DNA from: a virus
Strand: one strand, 5' to 3'
Virus record (IMG/VR): IMGVR_UViG_3300025012_000121
Span: 1 to 51,786 of that record
DNA length: 51,786 nt
Positions 8,133-15,483 of the stretch are shown in pieces (positions within the stretch are counted from its first letter, which is position 1; every line of letters begins with the position of its first letter). Position numbers and translations under genes: made by a program. The notes beneath the pieces are model-generated. The model was not told the DNA's origin. It saw nothing but the letters and a program-made list of their open reading frames with translations, and searched no databases.

Positions 8133-8483
8133 TTATTTAATATAATTAATAATTACTTCTAAATTTAGCATAATAGCTACTTTATGGTTTATTAATCCAT
8201 TTTTATAGCCATCTAGGATTTTATCCCTATATCCTGGAATTAATGTTTCATCTAGTAAATAAATCCAAGATGATAGACTACCATCATATCGATTCCAGGC
8301 ACTATAAGCTATTATGTTAATATCTTCTAATTTATGGATTTTATAAGGATGGTTATTTCTTACATAATAAATTTTAGGTGTTTCTTTATATATTTCTAAT
8401 TTTTGGATGTCTTCTGTGATGGTGCCTTTGTTGATAGTTAATGTATATTTTGTAATAAATTGTATGTTTTGCAATTGTTTCAC
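8133..8483 (-). CDS. Hypothetical protein, 116 aa
   Basis: Starts MKQLQNIQFITKYTLTINKG with AAAGGAGGTG 4-5 nt before the ATG. Mostly beta-type sequence in the first half, a central SAWNRYDGSLSSWIYLLD segment and a hydrophobic C-terminal helix. No known motif. First gene of a two-gene unit with the zinc-ribbon gene. Confidence 0.7.
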   Translation of the reverse strand: MKQLQNIQFITKYTLTINKGTITEDIQKLEIYKETPKIYYVRNNHPYKIHKLEDINIIAYSAWNRYDGSLSSWIYLLDETLIPGYRDKILDGYKNGLINHKVAIMLNLEVIINYIK

Positions 8484-8518
8484 CTCCTTTGGTTGGTTTG
8501 GTTAATCTCTTTATAAAA

Positions 8519-8560
8519 AGCAGGTTAAATCAATTTTTTTGGAAATAACATTAACCTGCT
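8519..8560 (-). terminator. Intrinsic terminator of the 8574-8948 gene
   Basis: Perfect 10-bp stem AGCAGGTTAA / TTAACCTGCT with a 22-nt loop followed on the minus strand by TTTTTATAAAG. Confidence 0.7.
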
Positions 8561-8573
8561 CTATGTAAAAAGA

Positions 8574-8948
8574 TTAAATCCAGTATACTTCGTTCCTTCT
8601 ATTTTCTGCATCATATTGCAGTTGGTCTTCAAATTGTTTTAATAATTCCTCTCTAATCATATCACACAAAGACATAGTATTGTGACCTTCGCCATTATTT
8701 AGCCTATAAATCATCATGGTAGCATCTTCCACAAACATATTACAATTAATGTCAAGATTGCTAAAACTATGATACATTGTATATGTTTTGCCGTTTAGTT
8801 CCCAAGTTGAATTGTTTTTATTTAAGGATAAAAATTGTAAATTGGCGTATTGTTTAGTTACGTTAAAATATTGGTTTTTGTCTCTGTTTCCTGCGGTGTA
8901 TAAGTTTGTTAATTCCTGATTAATTTTTATAGCTTTGTTTAATGCCAT
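8574..8948 (-). CDS. Hypothetical protein, 124 aa
   Basis: Begins MALNKAIKINQELTNLY with GGAGT upstream. Contains WELNGKTYTMYHSFSNLDIN and a C-terminal helix (MIREELLKQFEDQLQYDAEN). Soluble, no Cys motif. Family not recognised. Expressed from the sigma-H-like promoter at 9001-9030 and closed by its own terminator. Confidence 0.7.
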   Translation of the reverse strand: MALNKAIKINQELTNLYTAGNRDKNQYFNVTKQYANLQFLSLNKNNSTWELNGKTYTMYHSFSNLDINCNMFVEDATMMIYRLNNGEGHNTMSLCDMIREELLKQFEDQLQYDAENRRNEVYWI

Positions 8949-9000
8949 TGTTCAGCAACTCCTTTTTTTATTTGTTTTTTAATTTGTACTACTATATATA

Positions 9001-9030
9001 GTATTCGCCAACGGGTAGCTGAATTCCTTC
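9001..9030 (-). promoter_or_regulatory. Sigma-H-like promoter of the 124-aa gene
   Basis: Minus-strand GAAGGAATT, exactly 12 nt, GGCGAATAC; overlaps palindrome TACTATATATAGTA (8990-9003). Best of the three copies relative to the sigma-H pattern. Confidence 0.6.
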
Positions 9031-9376
9031 TTTTATTTTTATATTTTTTTAATATTTTATGATTTTTTATTAAAATTTATGCGTGGTTTTTATATTTTTT
9101 ATGTTAGATTTTATAATTAATTGGGTGAATAGGCTTATATGTTGCTAGGATTGGATTTAAGGGTAGTTTGTGTTGTTTTAGGTGGGTATATGGTGATTGT
9201 GTGAGGTTTTAATTTTTTGTTTGTGGTTGTTTTTTGGTATAATTTGTATTTGGTTATTATGGTTATTATGGATTATATGTAGTATTTAATACTATGTGTT
9301 CCCCGTGGAACAATTGTGGGATTATTTATTTTGTGGTTGTGTTGGATGTGGTAGATAGTAAAATTAAGCAAAAAAT
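9031..9376. other. Intergenic T/G-rich spacer with parS variant
   Basis: No gene on either strand. Strongly T/G-rich on the plus strand. Holds the one-mismatch parS-like site at 9297-9312. Confidence 0.55.
9297..9312. promoter_or_regulatory. parS-like site with one mismatch, copy 2
   Basis: TGTTCCCCGTGGAACA differs by one base from the perfect copies at 1377 and 13504. The mismatch falls in the CACGTG core, so ParB binding may be weaker. Confidence 0.5.
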
Positions 9377-9400
9377 AAACACTCTATGTTAAGAGTGTTT
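9377..9400 (-). terminator. Intrinsic terminator of the 9389-10054 gene
   Basis: 9-bp stem AAACACTCT / AGAGTGTTT followed on the minus strand by TTTTTTGC. The stop codon of the gene lies in the hairpin. Confidence 0.8.
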
Positions 9401-10054
9401 TAAACCCCAAGCCGTTTTATATTTAATCTCAATATTAGCAAAATATTTTGCCCTGGCTTCTAATTGGTTGTCTTCGGATACATCGTATAAAAATTCTCCT
9501 CTTTCAGTGTCTATTTCGCAACTATCAGTAGACATCCACATATATACAATATTGTTATAGTTTATATTTTTTGCATCTTCATGCCATGTTATAATATCAT
9601 CAGAACTAAAATTTCTTTCAGTACCATCTCGATAAATAATTTGATAAGAGCATTCACAACTATGTCTTTCGATTAAATTAAACCTTTCAGTCATAAATGT
9701 ACGTCTATAATTTTCTGGTAAGTATTTCCACCAGTCACCATTTAAATCTTCATAAAAATCATAATAGGATTTGAAAACTTTGTATTGTTCTGCAATTAGC
9801 TTTTTGCGTTCAATGTTATAATATTTCCTGTTATCAATTTCATTTTTGATACTGGATATAATGTCTTTTTTAATGTCCTTTAGAATGCAAGCTGGTTTAA
9901 CAGGTGTATTTACTCTGTTATACTTCTTTAACCATTTAGCGCAAAATTCTTGCTTCTGCAAAGGTGAATTCATGTATAATGGTTCAATTTCGTTGGCATA
10001 CTGCTCATATGGTATTTGTATAGCTGTTAAAATACAGAATTCGTGGTGCATCAT
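9389..10054 (-). CDS. Hypothetical protein, 221 aa
   Basis: Starts MMHHEFCILTAIQIPYEQYA; AGGAGG lies 7-8 nt before the first ATG. Contains a charged helical middle (about 60-110) and a C-terminal beta-rich part (YRDGTERNFSSDDIITWHED). Trp/Tyr-rich. No recognised family. Just upstream of its ribosome binding site is a 10-bp stem hairpin at 10075-10110, which may be the terminator of the upstream gene or a leader structure of this one. Confidence 0.7.
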   Translation of the reverse strand: MMHHEFCILTAIQIPYEQYANEIEPLYMNSPLQKQEFCAKWLKKYNRVNTPVKPACILKDIKKDIISSIKNEIDNRKYYNIERKKLIAEQYKVFKSYYDFYEDLNGDWWKYLPENYRRTFMTERFNLIERHSCECSYQIIYRDGTERNFSSDDIITWHEDAKNINYNNIVYMWMSTDSCEIDTERGEFLYDVSEDNQLEARAKYFANIEIKYKTAWGLKHS

Positions 10055-10074
10055 GTTGGTTCCTCCTTTTATGT

Positions 10075-10110
10075 ATCCCTACATCATGTTACATTTGGCA
10101 ATGTAGGGAT
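10075..10110 (-). promoter_or_regulatory. 10-bp hairpin in leader of the 221-aa gene
   Basis: ATCCCTACAT / ATGTAGGGAT separated by 16 nt, between the stop at 10126 and the AGGAGG near 10064. There is no U-tract after it on the minus strand, so a leader or processing structure is more likely than a plain terminator. Confidence 0.5.
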
Positions 10111-10125
10111 ATTGTATGTAGTTTA

Positions 10126-10488
10126 TTATTTACTTATTTTAACATTATACACTTCTAGGATTTTTTTACATAATACTTTTTTAAGCATTGTTTCCACATC
10201 TTTTGGGACTGTCTGGTTAGATTTATATTTAACATAGACACTTATTCCAGAATTGTTATATTTATATTCAGCCAGGAAAATTAATCTATGTGAAGTTAAT
10301 CCACCTATTCTTTTATATGCGTTGGTTATTTTATGCCAAATTTTAAAATTATCATCTTGGTATACAATTTTAGCTTTAGTTCCCCACTGAGCGCTTACAA
10401 TTTGGTCGGATAGTTTAGTTTTATAAACTGGGTTAACTTCATGCACGTTACAAATAATTTTAAAACCTTTGTATTCCATTGACATCAA
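10126..10488 (-). CDS. Hypothetical protein, 120 aa
   Basis: Begins MMSMEYKGFKIICNVHEVNP; the second or third Met (MSMEY or MEYKGF) is equally possible given AGGAG a few bases upstream. Basic beta-rich protein with KTKLSDQIVSAQWGTK and a C-terminal LKKVLCKKILEVYNVKISK tail. Family not recognised. Only 71 nt separate it from the 221-aa gene, so the two may share a transcript. Confidence 0.65.
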   Translation of the reverse strand: MMSMEYKGFKIICNVHEVNPVYKTKLSDQIVSAQWGTKAKIVYQDDNFKIWHKITNAYKRIGGLTSHRLIFLAEYKYNNSGISVYVKYKSNQTVPKDVETMLKKVLCKKILEVYNVKISK

Positions 10489-10497
10489 CTCCTTTTA

Positions 10498-10570
10498 GTT
10501 AAACCCTTTATAAAATCCCTTAGTGTTATAAAATATTATAGTGTTAAGGGACTTTATAAGAGGTTTAAAC
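10498..10570. repeat. Imperfect long inverted repeat (cruciform-like)
   Basis: The left arm (GTTAAACCCTTTATAAAATC...) mirrors the right arm (...GACTTTATAAGAGGTTTAAAC) over about 33 nt each, with CCCTTA/TAAGGG paired in both arms and an AT-rich centre. It overlaps an adjoining perfect 11-bp hairpin TTTATAAGAGG / CCTCTTATAAA (10553-10581) at the end of the disrupted gene. No U-tract. May be a bidirectional terminator or a small mobile repeat. Confidence 0.6.
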
Positions 10571-10574
10571 CCTC

Positions 10575-10844
10575 TTATAAATCAATTTTATTAATACGTT
10601 CAATTTCATTCTTCCAACTGTCTTTATCCCTTATTTCAAACCCTTCACACATACCTTTTTTCATTCCTGAAAAAGACTTAAAGCCATGTTCCTGTGCTTC
10701 TTTATCTCTATTGTTGTCTATTCTTACCACTATGTATCCATTAGAGATTAGAACGGATTTAAATTCTGATTTAGTTGGGTATTTTCTAGTTATGTAACTA
10801 TATTGCTTAGTTTATCTGTCACGGACGTATGCGGATAGTTTCAT
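10575..10844 (-). pseudogene. Small hypothetical gene with in-frame ochre codon
   Basis: From ATG (10844, with AGGAGG 8 nt upstream) the frame reads MKLSAYVRDR, then TAA at codon 11 (10812-10814), then continues open for 78 codons (TKQYSYITRKYPTKSEF...) to a TAA at 10575. The downstream part is protein-like, including GYIVVRIDNNRDKEAQEHGF. A CAA-to-TAA transition would explain it, as would programmed readthrough. No good restart codon follows the stop. Family unknown. Confidence 0.65.
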
Positions 10845-11227
10845 TTGTTCATCCTCCTTCAAAAATTTAAAATTATATATACTTCAATTAATATTATATC
10901 AAAACAAGGTGTATTTGTATAGTATTATTTTTATATTGTGTTAGATTGTTTGTATAGTGTTGTAGATAATATAGATAATAGATAGAATTGTTTATGTTTA
11001 TTGTAGATATTGTTGGTGGTTGTTTATGGTTTATATTTATTTATTGATTGTAAATTGATATGAATTTTAGGTCATTATAATTATATAGATTTATTTAATT
11101 ATGTTTAATTATTGTTGTGAGAGTTGATTTAAGAAATCTTACTATCTAGTGTAGGTGTATTCGATTTAACCCGTCTTATTCGGCCTTATATGAAGGATTT
11201 TATTATGTATAGATAGGCAAAAAAATA
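10845..11227. other. Intergenic spacer
   Basis: No gene seen. Contains a TGATATAAT extended -10 element (minus strand, near 10900) that may serve the disrupted gene, then T/G-rich sequence with GAGTTGATTTAAG near 11121, similar to the spacer at 7332. Confidence 0.5.
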
Positions 11228-11243
11228 AACCTCCTAAGAGGTT
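11228..11243 (-). terminator. Intrinsic terminator of the 11242-11673 gene
   Basis: AACCTC-ctaa-GAGGTT hairpin followed on the minus strand by TTTATTTTTTTGC. Confidence 0.8.
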
Positions 11244-11673
11244 ATACAGTGATTTTATCATCTTTATTAACAAAGTCCCAAAGTCCTTTTTCCACTACAA
11301 TCCAAGCTGGTATATACTTCTTGTCGTCCTGCTCAATTATTAAGCTATTGGCAACAAATTCTAAATATACCATATGTCTAGCACCATGCATATTATTACT
11401 TCCAGTAATAAATCCCGTTGCTTTTTCCGTAAATCTATCTCCACTATAAATTAATGCATAATAGGCTTTTTTGCTTGGTTTTCTCGGTTTTTTAACTTTA
11501 GGGATTTTATACTCAATGACTGTCGGTCGTATGTCTGACCTATTTTCCATTTTAGCAAATATTTCATCAGGTACAATGTCACATTTTGCAATAAACTGGA
11601 AATAATAATCTTCTGGTTCGTTTTCGGACAATTTGATAAAATAATTTTTTGCGTCCTCTCTAGTAATAGTCAT
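11242..11673 (-). CDS. Hypothetical protein, 143 aa
   Basis: Starts MTITREDAKNYFIKLSENEP with AGGAGG about 8 nt upstream. A Lys/Pro-rich linker (KIPKVKKPRKPSKKAYY) divides an acidic N-terminal part from a beta-rich C-terminal part (ALIYSGDRFTEKATGFITGS). No known motif. It is the gene nearest the large non-coding region and is transcribed away from it. Confidence 0.7.
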   Translation of the reverse strand: MTITREDAKNYFIKLSENEPEDYYFQFIAKCDIVPDEIFAKMENRSDIRPTVIEYKIPKVKKPRKPSKKAYYALIYSGDRFTEKATGFITGSNNMHGARHMVYLEFVANSLIIEQDDKKYIPAWIVVEKGLWDFVNKDDKITV

Positions 11674-12299
11674 TATGTCGGCCTCCTTATTCGTTTTAAA
11701 AATATATGTACCTACCTATATTATATGCAATATTTATACCATTTATTATATTTATATTCTGTTAGATACCCTTATAGGGTATAGTGATTTAATTAATTTG
11801 TATCTGTGATTATATATAGGGTTTTTAGGTTGTTTATATATGATACTATATAGGGTATATTTGATATGTGTTGTGTGGATTGTGTTGGAATTTATTAGTG
11901 TATTGTAATGATACAATTACATGTTCTATAATGGAACAATAGTGTATTAAAATAGAACAATAAGGTGATTTATTGTGTTAGAATGGAACATATTTTTAGT
12001 ATAAATTAAGGCTTATTTGGTTAGATATGAGGAAAATTTATATTTGTTTATATATGATATTTTGGAATAGTTTATATAATATATTGTTTGATTCGTGGTT
12101 GGTTTTATTTATATTTATATTCTGTAGGTGCTAGTGTATGTGATTTTATTTTACGTTAAAATTTAAGGTATACTACAATAGGGTTTATTGGCGTTGTGAG
12201 AGGGTTTAAGACAGGTATAATTATTTATGCGTGTAGGTGTATTATGATTTTAATGTGTGGATATTTGGATTTGGTAAATATTAGGTGATATTAGAGTGA

Positions 12300-12790
12300 T
12301 ACTTAGATGATACCACTATTGATGGTAGTATGTGATAGTATGATATTTGTTTTATGTGGTAGCAGTAAAGTATTATATAGTATCATAATGCGGTAATATG
12401 GTATATATGTATAGGTATCATATCCATAGTAATATTGGTAACGATACTAAATATTTGGTATCATATAATACTTTTATATTGGTAGCATGTTAGGTAATAG
12501 ATTAGGCAATAATTTATATTTATTCGTGGTAGCATGATATATTATTTTAGTAACATAGTTGATAATATGTATGGTAGCATAGAGTAATAATATACAATGC
12601 GTGATACTTTATTAAATGGTAATAGATGATTTATAATAGATAATTTATAATTTAAGTATTAGTAGTAATATGATTAGTAACATGATTTGTAATATAGTGT
12701 ATGTTAGTTGATTATATTATTGGTAACGTATGATGTGGTATATATTGATTTTTGGTAGCACTTTGATAGCATGATATTAATATTGATGAC
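12300..12790. repeat. Degenerate TGGTAGCAT/TGGTATCAT repeats
   Basis: Variants of TGGTAGCAT, TGGTAGTAT, TGGTATCAT and GTAACATA recur many times, several followed by GATAT. Spacing looks irregular. They could be iterons for an initiator or simple-sequence drift; I cannot tell by eye. Confidence 0.4.
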
Positions 12791-12830
12791 TTGTTTTATA
12801 TTTATGTGTTTATGTTTTTTGGTAACAAAG

Positions 12831-12863
12831 TTATCAACATTTTATTATCATGGTTGTGGAATA
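12831..12863. promoter_or_regulatory. DnaA-box pair 1 (inverted)
   Basis: TTATCAACA (12831-12839) and TGTGGAATA (12855-12863), each one mismatch from TTATCCACA or its complement, 24 nt start to start. Same geometry as 13355-13387. Confidence 0.5.
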
Positions 12864-13220
12864 GCTGTTGTATATGGTTTTATTAGTTGTTGGTTTTATA
12901 TATACTATAGTATGGTATATAGTAGAGTATTATATGTATGTTTAGTGGGAGATTGATTTTAGTGTATGAGTGAGATAATACACTGGTATACTATATTGTA
13001 TTATATGAATATGTAGATATATGTATATTATGTTTTATGTTGTTCTGACTTAGTAGTCGGAGTTGTTAAAATTGTTAGATATTTTGTATTATGTATATTA
13101 TTATACGTTGTTTACTTATATACATTGTATAAAGTTACACAGTGTGCAATAATGTTACATTATGATACAGTGTATGAGGTTACTAGTACACTTATACAAT
13201 AGTTAAATTGTCAGATTATT

Positions 13221-13241
13221 ATATAGAAATCATTTCTATAT
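13221..13241. repeat. Perfect 10-1-10 palindrome
   Basis: ATATAGAAAT and ATTTCTATAT flank a central C. Looks like an operator site with no adjacent gene. Confidence 0.5.
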
Positions 13242-13354
13242 TAGATAGTTTATATTACTATGTGATATTGATTGTATAACTATATGTTGTAGTGTTTATT
13301 GCTTTGTAATTGTGTGATAATTATGTAGTATTAATTAGTATTAGATGTAAAAAG

Positions 13355-13387
13355 TTATACACAATTTGTTAACAAGGTTGTGGATAA
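13355..13387. promoter_or_regulatory. DnaA-box pair 2 (inverted), near consensus
   Basis: TTATACACA (13355-13363) and TGTGGATAA (13379-13387, exact complement of TTATCCACA), 24 nt start to start. Strongest DnaA-box candidates in the window. Confidence 0.65.
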
Positions 13388-13458
13388 ATCCTTTAGTATG
13401 GTAAAGTGTTAAAGTAGTAACGTGTTAAACAAAACGCTGTTTGTTATCTAAAACGATG

Positions 13459-13494
13459 TGACAAGACAGCTGTATATACACCTGACAAGACAGC
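13459..13494. repeat. Two direct repeats TGACAAGACAGC
   Basis: Copies at 13459-13470 and 13483-13494, 24 nt apart start to start, between the DnaA-box pair and the parS-like site. Iteron-like. Confidence 0.6.
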
Positions 13495-13503
13495 AGTTAA
13501 AAA

Positions 13504-13519
13504 TGTTCCACGTGGAACA
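13504..13519. promoter_or_regulatory. parS-like palindrome, copy 3
   Basis: TGTTCCACGTGGAACA, identical to 1377-1392. It sits at the point where strand composition switches. Confidence 0.7.
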
Positions 13520-13903
13520 TTATAATTATTTTTTGATTGTGTTTCACAGTTTACCACTTAATTCTTCACACTCAATGTTCTATAATTTATATTCACGACA
13601 AAATTATTCCCGGCGAAGCTGGCAGGAGAATATTAACCGGAATAATCATCAATTCTATTTTATGTAGCTTCACGACGACCACATCAAATGTAAATATTAT
13701 TCTAGGGTATTTATGCCACTCACACATATACAATTATACATTTACCACTCATAGCTACAACAAGCAGCCACTCAGCCGACAAACAAATATTCTAACAATT
13801 CCCAATACTACCATATTCAACCAACAATTCTCTACATAAGGTTTATTATGTAGAGATATTCAAAGTCGGGAGCAGTACCGGGGCGTAGTTTACAAATTGA
13901 GAG

Positions 13904-13918
13904 TGATAATCATTATCA
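13904..13918. promoter_or_regulatory. Fur-box-type palindrome
   Basis: TGATAATCATTATCA is a perfect 7-1-7 palindrome identical to the Bacillus Fur consensus TGATAATNATTATCA. No gene start is close on either strand. Confidence 0.5.
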
Positions 13919-14861
13919 TATGCCACCTAATCAGATGCATCTTCACGTCCATTTTATTTTTAACTTGCGATTATCGCTAATCAATCGTACAACATCATAA
14001 ATAACAACTATTTACACATAATAATCAAAACACTTTTAAATCACTCCTACACCACATATTTTTAATTCTAATCAATAAAATCGTTCAAATTTTATCAACA
14101 AATACTACTTTATCCTCACTCTACTCACTAATTTCACTCTCCTTTATTATATCACAAATCAAATAATACCAACAATCTCTCACACATTAAATTTATCCTA
14201 ATCATACTTTAATCATACTTTAATCATACTCTAATTACACTTTAAAATATACTCATAATATACCAAATAAATAAAATTAAATTCATAAACATCGAATAAT
14301 ATTTTTACCATTAAATTTATATAAAATAGTGTTAATATATTTTACCTAAACATCCCTACATCCATTATACTATCTACATTTATATCACTTTTACAAAACC
14401 AAACCAATATAACTAAACCTAATTTGGATACGTTGGTTAGTTTTTAACTATATAAACAATTTTGATTTTTGTTTATAATTTATTATATTTAATTATTAAT
14501 TATGTTTTTAAAATAACAACCTAAAAATTTACCAAACTTAACTTAAACCAAATAACCATCAATTCCTTACCATACAATATTTTAGGCAACATCCCTCAGA
14601 TAAAGTGTATATAATATAATACAACTTGTCCATGCTATATGCTTTAAACGCTTATGTAACAATGATTTACAGTGATTTATTATTTTTTCACCTTTGGTAA
14701 ATTTTTTTTATTATTATTTCATTTCTATTATCTATACTCTTACTTTATATATACAACTACTTTTTACAAAAAATTAATCCCCATTTCAAAGAATTAAATT
14801 TAACTATATTAACCCTATTTACATTGTCTACTTATAATTTTGAGGAGATCTAAATTTATAC

Positions 14862-15056
14862 TCAATCTTCACTCATCCTATGTCCTAAATAACCTAATAT
14901 TCCACTGCTGAACATTCCTATTACAATACTAATAATACCTATATAATTATAAATCATTTTATCATTTTCATTTACATCAATACCCATAATTATCTTTCCT
15001 ATATAGGTAAATATACACATACATACTATTGAACTAAATTTTAATAATCCTTCCAT
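14862..15056 (-). CDS. Small membrane protein, 64 aa
   Basis: I place the start at the ATG at 15054-15056 because AAAGGATGG lies upstream; the frame is open for 25 more codons 5'. The product begins MEGLLKFSSIVCMCIFTYIG and has two hydrophobic segments (about 5-24 and 38-57) separated by a polar loop (DVNENDKM), ending LGHRMSED. Probably a two-pass inner-membrane protein. Lies downstream of the transfer-like operon in the same orientation but about 430 nt away. Function unknown; a holin-like role is possible but not supported by context. Confidence 0.6.
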   Translation of the reverse strand: MEGLLKFSSIVCMCIFTYIGKIIMGIDVNENDKMIYNYIGIISIVIGMFSSGILGYLGHRMSED

Positions 15057-15252
15057 ATTAATATACCATCCTTTCGTATTTGTAATTATAATAACCTTAA
15101 AATTAAATTTTATACTTGTAAATATTAACAATTAAATATTCATACTAATTAAATAATAATATATCTAAATTACTATACTGTTAGTTAATTATATAGAGGG
15201 GCGTACCTTAACATATTTCAATCTTCACAATATCTCTTCCTAGTACCATCTT

Positions 15253-15378
15253 CTATTTTTTCTTCTTTAATTTCTTACTCGTTTTAATTTTATAGTAATT
15301 ATATAGTATTGGATAAGTAAATTCATATCTTCTACAATATGTATTCCTATATGTATTGTAACTTGTATCTTTACTCAT
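15253..15378 (-). CDS. Possible 41-aa basic peptide
   Basis: ATG at 15378, TAG at 15253. The product starts MSKDTSYNTYRNTYCRRYEF and ends in a run of lysines (KTSKKLKKKK). Only a weak GGACAAG precedes the start. Tyr- and Lys-rich; could bind nucleic acid, or be chance in AT-rich DNA. The rest of 15057-15483 holds nothing else I can support. Confidence 0.35.
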   Translation of the reverse strand: MSKDTSYNTYRNTYCRRYEFTYPILYNYYKIKTSKKLKKKK

Positions 15379-15483
15379 ATTGTTCAACTTGTCCTAAAAT
15401 TATACAAATAAAATAGAAGTTATAAATTCAACTTCTATATAATATACTATTAAATTTATAAATTTTAAATATCTAAACATATT

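Larger units (their letters stand above)
11674..14861. other. 3.2-kb non-coding region, candidate replication/partition locus
   Basis: No ORF here has a ribosome binding site plus protein-like composition. 11.7-13.5 kb is T/G-rich on the plus strand (11821-11880 has one C) and 13.55-14.85 kb is A/C-rich (14101-14160 has 18 C and no G). It holds two DnaA-box pairs, TGACAAGACAGC repeats, a perfect parS-like palindrome, a Fur-type palindrome and degenerate TGGTAGCAT repeats. Short direct repeats such as TTATATTTATATTCTGT (near 11746 and 12107) also occur. Confidence 0.6.

Noticed and set aside
11920-12000. Further parS-like arms (TGTTC...GAACA)
   Set aside because: Only the outer five bases match; the CACGTG core is absent, so I did not count them as sites.
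12771-12956. 61-codon plus-strand reading frame in the non-coding region
   Set aside because: No ribosome binding site; it spans the DnaA-box pair, and the hydrophobic, Cys/Tyr-rich product looks like translated T/G-rich DNA.
12990-13040. dif/XerCD-like site (TGTATATTATG core)
   Set aside because: The core resembles dif, but the left arm does not match and such strings arise easily in this AT-rich stretch.
13458-13839. Two overlapping plus-strand frames (69 and 100 codons) over the parS-like site
   Set aside because: No ribosome binding site, low-complexity composition, and they cover a binding-site cluster.
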